The notes beneath the pieces are model-generated. The model saw only the letters and a list, made by a program, of their open reading frames with translations, was not told the DNA's origin and ran no database searches. A stretch of 14,945 bases of DNA from BPGL01 sp035463115 (GTDB lineage Bacteria; Actinomycetota; UBA4738; HRBIN12): positions 1 through 14,945 of the forward strand of contig DATHTO010000011.1 of NCBI GenBank assembly GCA_035463115.1, in the 5' to 3' direction. Numbering within the stretch: position 1 is the stretch's first letter; the number at the start of each line of letters is the position of its first letter. The position numbers were made by a program, and so were the translations under genes. Positions 8,136 to 14,529 of this stretch are shown one piece after another.

Positions 8136-9806
8136 CTAGGGCGCGAGCGGGAGGTCCCGCGCCCTTCCGTCGAGCGGCGCCGTCGGGTCGATCCCCATCA
8201 GCTCCAGGACCGTCGGCAGGATGTCGACCGAGCGCATCCTGACGCGCGGCTCGGCGCCGGCGTCGAGGCCGGGCCACGAGAACACGATCGGGATCCGCTG
8301 GACGGGTCGCTGATGCCCGCCGTGGTCGCCCTCGACCCCGTACGACACCCAATCACGGAGCAGCGCGACGGCGTCGGGCCCGTTCGGAGCCGCCATCGTG
8401 TCGATCAACCGCTGCGCGTACGCACGCCACCATCCGCGTTCGCCGCGGCTCGCCTTGGCGAGGCCGTCGTTCCAGCGGAGCCGGTACCCGTCGCCCGTCC
8501 TCGTGTAGGTCGCGAGGACGCTGGGCAGTTCCGCGAGCGCGAGCGCGGCTTCACGCTTGCGGTCGGGTGAGCGGTCGTTCAGCCACACCGCGATGTGACC
8601 GTCCTGGTACGAGAAGTCGACGTTCCCGTCGAGGGCGTTCACGAGCCGTTGGATCGGGCGGCTGGGGTCGAGGTACGTCTCGTCGGCGTCCTGGCCGTAG
8701 TACCAGTTGTAGTTCCCGCGGTCGGGGCCGTCCTCGCCGTGGTAGCGGCGGGCGGTCTGACCTCCGTGGTCGGCCGTGAGGATGACGAGCGTCTCGTCGT
8801 CGATCCCCTGGGCCTCGAGCTCGCCCACGAGCTTGCCGACCTGCCGGTCGGCGATCCGCGCGGCCTTCGGCAGGTGCGCGAACGCGTAGACGTCGTCACC
8901 GACGCCCGAGGGGCCCTCGTCGTCGGTCCCCCACATGTGCGCCATCTTGTCGATCGACGGCATGCTCACGAGCATCCCGTCCCAGTCGCTGTCGCGGCGC
9001 ATCACCTTCACGGCCGCATCGGCCGCCCAGACGTCGCCACCGAGGTGCTCAGGGTCGGTTCCGACCGAGTAGCGCGCGCCGTCGAGCGGGTACATCCACG
9101 CGGGCGACGTCGTCGCCGTGCCGAAGTCGTTCGAGGTCGGCACGTAGAACCGACCACAGACCTCCGACAGGTAGGCGGGCACGTTGACCCCCGCGGGCCC
9201 GCGCCAGCTCTCGTCCGTGCCGTCCTCGTCGCAGTCCAGGGTCGCGCTGCTCCCCATCCGCACGATGATGTCGTTGTCCACGCCCTGGGTGGCGGGCATG
9301 CCGGCGGGGCACGCCGCGGTCGTCTTGTTCCCGATCGCGACGAACTTCGCGTCGCCTTCGGGATCGAGGTAGTCCTCGAGCTTCGGATACCCCTCGGCCT
9401 CGATCAGCGCGCCGAAGTCGCCGCATCCGAGGCTGCTCGTGACGTGGTACGCGCCGGCGCCCTGGCCGAGGACGTCGTCGACGTCGCGGAAGACCTCGTT
9501 CGTCCATCCCATGTTCTTCGGGAACCGGCCGCTCGTGATGACGTTGTGGCTGACGACCGTCGTCGCCGCCATGTGACCGAGGATCGCTCGCCGGTAGTTC
9601 ACGCCGTGCCGCATCAGGGCGCGGACGTTGTGCATGTCGAAGCGCTCGACGAAGTCGGGCCGCATGTGATCGAGCACGATGATCAGCACCCGGCTCGGCG
9701 GGTCGTCGGCCGGTGCGGCGACGGCCGGCAGCGTCACCGAGGACAGACCTGTCCCGATCACGGAGACGACGAGGATGGACGTGACGGCGAGCGAACGACG
9801 GCGCAT
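8136..9806 (-). CDS. Secreted alkaline-phosphatase-superfamily phosphodiesterase/phosphatase
   Basis: A 556-residue exported metallohydrolase of the type I phosphodiesterase / nucleotide pyrophosphatase branch. A basic start (MRRR) and hydrophobic core lead to a signal-peptidase I site near residue 30 (LPAVAA then PADD). Two-metal motifs appear in order: D46 in VLIIVLDHMRPD, probable nucleophile T83 in TVVSHNVITSGRFPKNMG (aligning with the NPP pattern T-x3-H...TG...P...G), D-x3-H in SMPSIDKMAHMWG, DH in ILTADHGGQTARRYHG, and the last histidine in EGDHGGHQRPVQRIPIVFSWPG. The C-terminal region DILPTVLELMGIDP is also seen in sulfatase-like relatives, but no C/S-x-P-x-R sulfatase site is present. 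On the minus strand GAGAGGGGG precedes the ATG by 7 nt. It acts outside the cytoplasmic membrane on a phosphodiester or phosphomonoester that cannot be specified. It lies downstream of a small lipoprotein gene. Confidence 0.9.
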   Translation of the reverse strand: MRRRSLAVTSILVVSVIGTGLSSVTLPAVAAPADDPPSRVLIIVLDHMRPDFVERFDMHNVRALMRHGVNYRRAILGHMAATTVVSHNVITSGRFPKNMGWTNEVFRDVDDVLGQGAGAYHVTSSLGCGDFGALIEAEGYPKLEDYLDPEGDAKFVAIGNKTTAACPAGMPATQGVDNDIIVRMGSSATLDCDEDGTDESWRGPAGVNVPAYLSEVCGRFYVPTSNDFGTATTSPAWMYPLDGARYSVGTDPEHLGGDVWAADAAVKVMRRDSDWDGMLVSMPSIDKMAHMWGTDDEGPSGVGDDVYAFAHLPKAARIADRQVGKLVGELEAQGIDDETLVILTADHGGQTARRYHGEDGPDRGNYNWYYGQDADETYLDPSRPIQRLVNALDGNVDFSYQDGHIAVWLNDRSPDRKREAALALAELPSVLATYTRTGDGYRLRWNDGLAKASRGERGWWRAYAQRLIDTMAAPNGPDAVALLRDWVSYGVEGDHGGHQRPVQRIPIVFSWPGLDAGAEPRVRMRSVDILPTVLELMGIDPTAPLDGRARDLPLAP

Positions 9807-9813
9807 CTGAGGA

Positions 9814-9832
9814 CCCCCTCTCGGTCAGGGGG
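9814..9832 (-). promoter_or_regulatory. Hairpin covering the ribosome site of the phosphodiesterase gene
   Basis: Read on the minus strand, CCCCC and GGGGG flank a 9-nt loop. The GGGGG arm is part of the Shine-Dalgarno GAGAGGGGG, 7 nt before the ATG at 9806. Folding would hide the ribosome site. The stem is only 5 bp but all G:C. Confidence 0.35.
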
Positions 9833-9839
9833 ATGCTGC

Positions 9840-9886
9840 GCCCTCGCGCGGTTCCGCGCAAATCGACCCGTCGGCGCCGCGAGGGC
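9840..9886 (-). promoter_or_regulatory. Competing stem structures between lipoprotein and phosphodiesterase genes
   Basis: CGCGAGGGC (9878-9886) and GCCCTCGCG (9840-9848) are a perfect 9-bp inverted repeat. Inside it, GCGCG (9846-9850) pairs with CGCGC (9855-9859) around a GTTC loop and shares bases 9846-9848 with the long stem, so the two folds exclude each other. The element lies in the 113-nt gap just upstream of the hairpin at 9814-9832. It could be an intergenic terminator/attenuator or simply part of a stable mRNA spacer. Confidence 0.35.
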
Positions 9887-9919
9887 AGATCGGAGGGTCC
9901 GCTCGCGTCGGCTCGGGAA

Positions 9920-10084
9920 CTATCGACGCCGGCGCATCACGAGGTACGCGATGATCGCGACCACGATCAGCACGATGATGAGGGAGCCGCCGGTGAGCAG
10001 GTTGTCGTCCCCGGGGTTCCCCTGGTCCTCGCACGCCGCCAGGAACACCAGCAACGGAACGATCGACACCCAGACCCGCTTCAT
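9920..10084 (-). CDS. Very small lipoprotein with a C-terminal membrane helix
   Basis: A 54-residue product with two hydrophobic segments. Residues 1-18 are a lipoprotein signal (MKRVWVSIVPLLVFLAAC) with lipobox LAAC, placing C18 as the lipidated residue. A short acidic/Gly/Asn linker (19-33) follows, then a helix of about 16 residues (SLIIVLIVVAIIAYLV, 34-49) and the terminal MRRRR. The ATG at 10084 is chosen because AAGGAG lies 7 nt upstream on the minus strand; the frame is open further upstream but without supporting signals. Predicted topology is unusual: lipid anchor outside, about a dozen exposed residues, then a helix re-entering the membrane with its Arg tail in the cytoplasm. It lies 113 nt upstream of the secreted phosphodiesterase gene on the same strand and may be cotranscribed. 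I do not recognise a family, and function is unknown. Confidence 0.65.
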   Translation of the reverse strand: MKRVWVSIVPLLVFLAACEDQGNPGDDNLLTGGSLIIVLIVVAIIAYLVMRRRR

Positions 10085-10220
10085 CTCGACGCTCCTTCTC
10101 TCGACGTGGCCATCGTGGGGCGCCTTTCCCGTTCGGAGCCGTCCCGACACATCGAGGCCGAGCGCGCGCGTCCGATCCACGCGCGGCGGGTTCCCTCCAT
10201 CGGCGAGGGGCGCGCGTGCC

Positions 10221-10263
10221 GGCGGAGGTGAGGCCCATGGCCACGGAGAAGCAGCGCTCCGCC
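10221..10263 (+). other. Nested hairpin enclosing a 9-codon mini-ORF
   Basis: GGCGGAG (10221-10227) and CTCCGCC (10257-10263) make a perfect 7-bp stem. Within the 29-nt loop GGCC-CAT-GGCC (10232-10242) can form a second stem. A mini-ORF MATEKQRSA starts at ATG 10237 and stops at 10264-10266, with GGAGG at 10224-10228 as a possible ribosome site. This may be a leader element of a longer sigma-operon transcript, a terminator, or chance in GC-rich DNA. Confidence 0.22.
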
Positions 10264-10322
10264 TGAGCCGAGCGTCGGCAGCGTCGGTCGCCGCCGGACG
10301 CCGGGTGGCGTCCCGGCTCGGT

Positions 10323-10329
10323 TGTCACA
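10323..10329 (+). promoter_or_regulatory. Possible ECF-type -35 (TGTCACA)
   Basis: TGTCACA resembles the -35 recognised by some ECF sigma groups and sits 131 nt upstream of the sigma gene. No CGTC-type -10 occurs at the expected 16-17 nt; GTAGAGAC at 10350-10357 is the nearest element, about 20 nt away. It would fit autoregulation if real. Confidence 0.18.
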
Positions 10330-10459
10330 TCCTTGCCGCCGGCGGTGCTGTAGAGACATGGGAAGGTCTCGGCACGCCGGCGTGAGCGGAGCCGTCGCCG
10401 TCACCGTGGCGACGCCGGCCGCACGGGCGTCGGGCCGTAGGGTGGCGAGGAAGGAGCGC

Positions 10460-10984
10460 ATGAGGGTGGCGGATCCCGAGCGCGGCGCCGTGCGCCCCGA
10501 CCTCGAAGAGGTCTTCCGCCGCGACTACGGGCTCGTCGTCGGCGTGGCCGCTCGCGTGCTCGGATCGGCGGACCATGCCGAGGACGTCGCCCAGGAGGTG
10601 TTCCTGTCGTTCGGCCGCTCGACGGTGCCGGCGAGCGACGCACGCGGGTGGCTCTCGGTCGCCGCGGCCCACGCCGCGTTGAACCTCGTGCGCTCGGGCC
10701 GCCGTCGTGCGCGGCGCGAGGAAGCGGTCGCGTCGGCGAGCGATCCGCTCGTGCCGGACGTCGCCGACACGGTGCTGAAGCTCGAGGAGCGCGATCGCGT
10801 GCGCTCGGCGCTCGCCGCGCTCCCGCGGAAGCAGTCGATCGCTCTCGTCCTGCGCCACAGCGGTCTGAGCTACGCCGAGATCGCCGAAGCGCTCGATCTC
10901 GCCCCCGGCAGCGTCGGAACCACGGTCCGGCGCGCCGAATCCTCCCTACGCAAGGAGTTGATCCGCGATGCGTCATCCCGATGA
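10460..10984 (+). CDS. ECF-type RNA polymerase sigma factor
   Basis: An alternative sigma factor of 174 residues containing only regions 2 and 4, as in the ECF (group 4) class. Region 2 spans about residues 16-75, with VFRRDYGLVVGVAARVLGS and the polymerase-binding DHAEDVAQEVFLSF. Region 4 spans about 115-165: ALAALPRKQSIALVLRHSGLSYAEIAEALDLAPGSVGTTVRRAESSLRKEL, whose helix-turn-helix reads the -35. The ATG at 10460 follows GAGGAAGGAG (10447-10456). The spacing is short, so GTG 10466 is an alternative; the longer open frame upstream to 10322 is not supported. The gene overlaps the anti-sigma gene by 17 nt, with a Shine-Dalgarno for the latter inside it. It heads a four-gene unit and probably directs its own operon and a wider regulon in response to a signal received by the anti-sigma factor. 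Confidence 0.92.
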   Translation: MRVADPERGAVRPDLEEVFRRDYGLVVGVAARVLGSADHAEDVAQEVFLSFGRSTVPASDARGWLSVAAAHAALNLVRSGRRRARREEAVASASDPLVPDVADTVLKLEERDRVRSALAALPRKQSIALVLRHSGLSYAEIAEALDLAPGSVGTTVRRAESSLRKELIRDASSR

Positions 10985-12053
10985 AGGTCTGCTCCGTCGG
11001 CTGCTCGATGAGCCGGCGGGCGTCGCCGCTCCCGACCGCGAGCACGTGGCGGGGTGCGAGCGGTGCCTCGCCGAGGTAGGCGAGATCCGTCGAGACGCGG
11101 AACTCGTTCGGACGGCGCTCGCGACGGATCTCGAACCGGATGTGGATCTCACCGGCGCGTGGCATCGGTTGACGACGTCGGCCGACGGCGTCCGGTCGCC
11201 GTCGGCGGCGACACCGATCGGTCGCCGCCGCGGACGCACGCTGCGACGCCCCGTCGTCGTGGCGGTAGCCGCCGCGCTCGTGATGACCGGCGCCGGCGCC
11301 GCCGCCGCCAACGGATGGCTCGAGATCTTCAGGACCGAGCGCATCGCCGCGGTCAGCTTCGATCCCGCCGACCTCAACGCCCTGCCCGATCTGGCCGCCT
11401 ACGGGGACGTCGCGGTCACCGGTGATCCCGAGATCCGCGAGGTGACCACCCGGGCCGCCGCCGAGACGGCGACCGGTCTCGGGCTGCCCGAACCGACGAC
11501 GTTGCCGAGCGGCGTCGACGGCGCGCCCACGTACCACGTCGCCGACGAGGTGAGCGTCACGTTCACCTTCTCGGCGGACCGGGTCGAGGCGGCCGCCGCT
11601 GATGCGGGGGAGGAGCTTCCGCCGCTCCCGGCCGATCTCGACGGGACCCGGGTCCGGCTGTCGGCGGGCCCGGGCGCGGCGGCGGTGTGGCCCCACGCGT
11701 CGGGCGTCCCGGCCCTGATCGTCGGACGCGCGGTCGCACCGACCGCGTCCTCGACGTCGGGCGTCACGTTCGAGACGATGCGGGACGTCCTCCTGTCGCT
11801 CCCCGGCGTGCCGGACGACGTCGCCAGAGCGCTGCGCACGTTCAACGCCGACGGCTCGACGCTTCCGCTGCCGGTTCCGGCGGATCAGGTCGAGACGTCC
11901 TCCGCGGACGTCGACGGCGACGACGCGACGGTGTTCAGGACCCGCGACGGTACGGTGGCTGCCGTGGCGTGGGTGGACGACGGCGTGATGACGGTGGTGG
12001 CCGGTCCGCTCGGCGACGACGAGGTCCTGGCGGTCGCGCGGAGCCTGGAGTGA
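10968..12053 (+). CDS. Membrane-anchored zinc-binding anti-sigma factor (ZAS type) with large extracytoplasmic domain
   Basis: Partner and likely inhibitor of the preceding ECF sigma factor, 361 residues. The cytoplasmic N-terminus carries the ZAS metal motif H26-x3-C30-x2-C33 (EHVAGCERC) followed by an amphipathic helix that would wrap the sigma factor. One membrane helix spans about residues 95-114 (PVVVAVAAALVMTGAGAAAA), preceded by a basic stretch RRRGRTLRR. The remaining ~245 residues lie outside and look folded rather than linker-like. The part around TYHVADEVSVTFTFSADRVEAA and the C-terminal DATVFRTRDGTVAAVAWVDDGVMTVVAGPL suggest a beta-rich sensor domain, but I do not name its family. 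AAGGAG at 10952-10957 precedes the ATG by 10 nt. The stop shares GTGA with the next start, coupling it to the ABC ATPase. The signal sensed is unknown. Confidence 0.87.
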   Translation: MRHPDEGLLRRLLDEPAGVAAPDREHVAGCERCLAEVGEIRRDAELVRTALATDLEPDVDLTGAWHRLTTSADGVRSPSAATPIGRRRGRTLRRPVVVAVAAALVMTGAGAAAANGWLEIFRTERIAAVSFDPADLNALPDLAAYGDVAVTGDPEIREVTTRAAAETATGLGLPEPTTLPSGVDGAPTYHVADEVSVTFTFSADRVEAAAADAGEELPPLPADLDGTRVRLSAGPGAAAVWPHASGVPALIVGRAVAPTASSTSGVTFETMRDVLLSLPGVPDDVARALRTFNADGSTLPLPVPADQVETSSADVDGDDATVFRTRDGTVAAVAWVDDGVMTVVAGPLGDDEVLAVARSLE

Positions 12054-13039
12054 CGACGGCGGCGGAACCCGCCGACCTCGCGGATCCGATCGCCGATCTG
12101 CCGCCGTCGCCGGCGATCTGGTGCGCCGGCCTCCGGAAGCGCTACGGCGGGCGGGCGGCGGTCGACGGCGTCGCGTTCGAGGTCAGACGCGGCCAGGTCG
12201 TCGGGTTGCTCGGGCCGAACGGCGCGGGCAAGACCACCGTGATCAAGATGCTGCTCGGCCTCGTCCGTCCCGATGCAGGTGAGGCGATGCTGCTCGGGCG
12301 CCCGCTCGGCGACCCCGGTTCACGCCTGCGCGTCGGGTACCTGCCGGAGCTCTTCCGGTACCAACCATGGCTGAGCGCCGACGAGGTGCTCGCCCTGCAC
12401 GTTCGACTCTCGGGTCTCGACGTTCCCGATGCCGACCGCCGTGCGTGCCTGTCCCTCGTCGGGTTGGCCGACCGCGCGGGCGACAGGGTGGGCGGGTTCT
12501 CCAAGGGCATGCAGCAACGCCTCGGCCTGGCGGTCGCGCTCGTGGCTCGGCCGGACGTCGTGGTGCTCGACGAGCCGACGAGCGCCCTGGACCCGCTCGG
12601 CCGCGTCGACGTCCGCGACATCGTGCTCGGGCTCAAGTCGCGCGGGGTCGCCGTGCTGCTGAACTCCCACCTGATCGGCGAGGTCGAGCGCGTCTGCGAC
12701 CGGGTGGTGGTCCTCGACCGCGGGCGCGTCGTCGCGTCCGGAACCCTGCACGAGCTGCTGGGCCTCCGAGAGCTGCGGCTCCATCTCACCGGCGTGACCG
12801 AGATGGCCGAGGCGCGGCTCGCGGCGACCGGCCTCGTCGAGCGTGTCGGTGATCGCTACACCGTCGCCCTGTCCGCGGACGACGACGGCGATGCCGTTCC
12901 CGCGCTGGTGCGCGAGCTCGTCGGTCTGGGCGTGGGCGTCCACGCCGTGGAACCGGCGCGGATCAGCCTCGAGGAGCGGCTTCTCGGCATCCTCCGTGGG
13001 AACGACGGGACCCGGGATGACGACGGAGGTGCGCCGTGA
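12050..13039 (+). CDS. ABC transporter ATP-binding protein (ABC-2 exporter type)
   Basis: ATPase subunit of an ABC-2 type export or membrane-remodelling system, 329 residues. Motifs are Walker A GPNGAGKTT at residues 55-63, the Q-loop region replaced by YLPELFRYQPWLSADEVL as is usual in this branch, signature FSKGMQQRLGLA, Walker B VVVLDEPTSALDP and H-loop LLNSHLIGEVE. The last ~90 residues form a DrrA/CcmA-like C-terminal extension (LRELRLHLTGV... to RISLEERLLGIL). The GTG at 12050 shares four bases (GTGA) with the anti-sigma stop, and the gene's own stop shares GTGA with the permease start, so production is tied to that of the sigma/anti-sigma pair. The N-terminal ~20 residues are a low-complexity Ala/Pro/Asp extension. 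The transported substrate is unknown; drug efflux, lipid or polysaccharide export are all possible for this family. Confidence 0.92.
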   Translation: MTTAAEPADLADPIADLPPSPAIWCAGLRKRYGGRAAVDGVAFEVRRGQVVGLLGPNGAGKTTVIKMLLGLVRPDAGEAMLLGRPLGDPGSRLRVGYLPELFRYQPWLSADEVLALHVRLSGLDVPDADRRACLSLVGLADRAGDRVGGFSKGMQQRLGLAVALVARPDVVVLDEPTSALDPLGRVDVRDIVLGLKSRGVAVLLNSHLIGEVERVCDRVVVLDRGRVVASGTLHELLGLRELRLHLTGVTEMAEARLAATGLVERVGDRYTVALSADDDGDAVPALVRELVGLGVGVHAVEPARISLEERLLGILRGNDGTRDDDGGAP

Positions 13040-13896
13040 CGACCGGGCGAACCGTGCTCACGGTGGCGGCACTGACGCTGCGCGAGGCGTCGCGCCGGCG
13101 CGTGCTGCTCGCCCTCGCCGCGCTCACCGCGCTGCTCCTCGGATTGAGCGGCTGGGGGTTCTCACGGCTCGCCGCCGAGGTCGACGCCGGCAACCTCACG
13201 AGCGGCCAGGTGCGGCTGACGTCGTCGATCCTGCTCAACCTCGTCATGTTCGGCTTCAGCCTGATCGCCGCCCTCGGGACCGCGTTCCTCGCCGGCCCGA
13301 CGCTCGCGGGTGAGACGGAGTCGGGCATCGCCCTGTCGGTGCTCGCTCGGCCGATCCGGCGCTCGGCGTTCCTGGCGGGGAAGTGGCTCGGGCTCGTCGT
13401 GTTCGGGATCGGCTTCGTCGTGCTCGCCGGCCTCGCGCAATGCCTCATCGTGCTGTGGACGGTGGACTACTGGCCGCCGGAGCCCGCCGTCGCGCTCGCG
13501 CTGCTCGCGGTGCAGACGTTGGTGCTCCTCACGCTCGCCGTGCTGCTGTCGACCGCCGTGTCTCCGATGGCCTCGGGTGTGGTCACCGTCGGTCTGTTCG
13601 GGGCGACGTGGATCGCCGGCGTGATCGGCGGCATCGGCGAGTCGCTCGGCAACGACGCCGTCGCCCGCGTCGGAACGGTGTCACGGGCGCTCCTGCCGAC
13701 CGATGGTCTGTGGCGCGGCGCGATGCACGCGTTCCAGGACCCGTCGGCGCTGATCGAGTTCGGCGGGGGCGAGGTGCAGGCGTTCCCGTTCCTGAGCGTC
13801 GCGACGTTGACGCCGGCGTACCTCGCGTGGGTGGCGGTGTGGGTCGCGATCATCGCCGGTCTCGCGGTGTCGGCGTTCGAGCGGAAGGATCTGTGA
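13036..13896 (+). CDS. ABC-2 type transporter permease
   Basis: Membrane subunit partnering the preceding ATPase, 286 residues. Six hydrophobic segments are visible at roughly residues 23-42, 65-87, 115-140, 149-175, 177-198 and 253-281, matching the ABC-2 half-transporter layout. The N-terminus TVAALTLREASRRRVLLALAAL is the typical amphipathic entry of this family, and GETESGIALSVLARPIRRSAFLAGKWLG is the characteristic cytoplasmic loop (E/GxxxxLLxxPxxRxxxxxxK-type). Between helices 5 and 6 lies a ~50-residue region (VSRALLPTDGLWRGAMHAFQDPSALIEFGG) found in the NosY-like permeases. The GTG at 13036 overlaps the ATPase stop. As only one permease gene is present, the transporter would be a homodimer of this subunit with two ATPases. 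It is the last gene of the sigma operon. Confidence 0.88.
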   Translation: MTTGRTVLTVAALTLREASRRRVLLALAALTALLLGLSGWGFSRLAAEVDAGNLTSGQVRLTSSILLNLVMFGFSLIAALGTAFLAGPTLAGETESGIALSVLARPIRRSAFLAGKWLGLVVFGIGFVVLAGLAQCLIVLWTVDYWPPEPAVALALLAVQTLVLLTLAVLLSTAVSPMASGVVTVGLFGATWIAGVIGGIGESLGNDAVARVGTVSRALLPTDGLWRGAMHAFQDPSALIEFGGGEVQAFPFLSVATLTPAYLAWVAVWVAIIAGLAVSAFERKDL

Positions 13897-13999
13897 GCGC
13901 TCGCCGCTGAGGACGATCCGCCGCCCGCTCACGAGGTCGTCCGCGGTACCCGCCTCGGATGATCCGCAACCCCCGCGGGGAGGTGTCGGTCGTCCGCGT
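13897..13999. other. Convergent intergenic gap with inverted repeats
   Basis: Between the permease stop and the DUF1622 stop lie GGACGA (13911-13916) paired with TCGTCC (13937-13942) around a 20-nt loop, and the loop-less palindrome CCCCGCGGGG (13971-13980). Either could contribute to transcription termination. Neither has a T-tract, so I do not call a defined terminator. No open frame of interest is present. Confidence 0.4.
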
Positions 14000-14362
14000 C
14001 TACGCCTCGTCGGCCGATCGGTCGGAACCCCGTCGCCACGGGAACGTGCCGAGGAGCTCGACCTCGAGGCTGAAGCTGAGGAACGTTCGGACGAGGACGA
14101 TCGCGCCCAAGACGGCGACGCTCTCGAGCGTCGGTCGGATCGCGACGGTCCGCACGATGTCCGCCGCCACGAGGACCTCGAGGCCGAGCAGGATCGAGCG
14201 ACCGAGGCGCTGACGCACCGGTCGGTACGCCTCGTCGAGCTCGCGGCGGAACGCGGCGGCGACGAGCAGACCGAGCGCGATGAGGGTTCCGACGACGAGG
14301 ATCACGACGCCGATCGCATCGAGCGCCTTGCCGGCGAGTTCGACGGACTCCGTGAACGTCAC
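14000..14362 (-). CDS. DUF1622 family membrane protein
   Basis: A 120-residue inner-membrane protein matching DUF1622, a family without established function. Three hydrophobic segments lie at about residues 16-37, 57-74 and 78-100. The conserved-looking core is YRPVRQRLGRSILLGLEVLVAADIVRTVAIRPTLESVAVLGAIVLVRTFLSFSLEVEL, where Arg, Glu and Asp residues fall within or at the edge of membrane helices. The start is a GTG at 14362 with no Shine-Dalgarno at normal distance (the nearest GGAG is about 17 nt upstream). Instead the GTG shares GTGA with the stop of a short upstream ORF (14359-14442) that has an excellent ribosome site, suggesting coupled initiation. It lies downstream of the DUF6766-like membrane protein gene on the same strand, with a possible terminator hairpin between, so cotranscription is uncertain. 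Confidence 0.82.
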   Translation of the reverse strand: MTFTESVELAGKALDAIGVVILVVGTLIALGLLVAAAFRRELDEAYRPVRQRLGRSILLGLEVLVAADIVRTVAIRPTLESVAVLGAIVLVRTFLSFSLEVELLGTFPWRRGSDRSADEA

Positions 14363-14442
14363 GCGGCCGCCCGATCCGGGCTCTCCGCTCGATGACGGGT
14401 CGGCGGTGTGCTCCGTTCACGCGGCAGCCGAGCACGACGCAT
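14359..14442 (-). promoter_or_regulatory. Short upstream ORF coupled to the DUF1622 start
   Basis: On the minus strand an ATG at 14442 is preceded by GGAGGGAGGG, with 8 nt between its GGAGG core and the ATG. It opens 27 codons that stop at TGA 14361-14359, overlapping the DUF1622 GTG (14362-14360). The peptide is Arg-rich (8 Arg) and uses many non-G/C third positions, unlike the genes around it, so it is probably not selected as a protein. Its role would be to load ribosomes that reinitiate at the GTG. Confidence 0.4.
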
Positions 14443-14489
14443 CGTTCCGCCCTCCCTCCGTCCTCGGGGGGCATCCTTTCCTGGCGCGA

Positions 14490-14517
14490 GCGACGCGAAA
14501 CGCCGTGGATGCGTCGC
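14490..14517 (-). terminator. Hairpin between the DUF6766-like and DUF1622 genes
   Basis: GCGACGC (14490-14496) and GCGTCGC (14511-14517) form a perfect 7-bp stem with a 14-nt loop, and further pairs are possible beyond one mismatch. It begins 13 nt after the stop of the upstream minus-strand gene. There is no T-run in that direction. It may terminate or merely punctuate the transcript. Confidence 0.3.
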
Positions 14518-14529
14518 GCGGGTCCCCGT

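Larger units (their letters stand above)
10085..10459. other. Divergent intergenic region without a gene (375 nt)
   Basis: This stretch separates the minus-strand lipoprotein from the plus-strand sigma factor and should hold both promoters. I found no convincing TTGACA/TANNNT pair for either side. It contains several inverted repeats: 10221-10263 (listed separately), the palindrome ACGCCGGCGT at 10374-10383, and CGTCGCC/GGCGACG at 10393-10399 and 10408-10414. TGTCACA at 10323-10329 is a possible ECF -35. TAGGGT at 10438-10443 fits a -10 pattern just ahead of the sigma gene but has no -35. Open frames across it have no ribosome sites or recognisable sequence. Confidence 0.6.

Noticed and set aside
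8595..10385. A 596-codon plus-strand frame opposite the phosphodiesterase and lipoprotein genes
   Set aside because: The sequence is repetitive Arg/Val/Ala/His-rich and motif-free, and spans two genes and a divergent promoter region. The minus-strand phosphodiesterase has signal peptide and metal motifs.
10401..11696. A 431-codon minus-strand frame opposite the sigma/anti-sigma genes
   Set aside because: Low-complexity Arg/Gly/Pro-rich, and antisense to two well-supported regulators.
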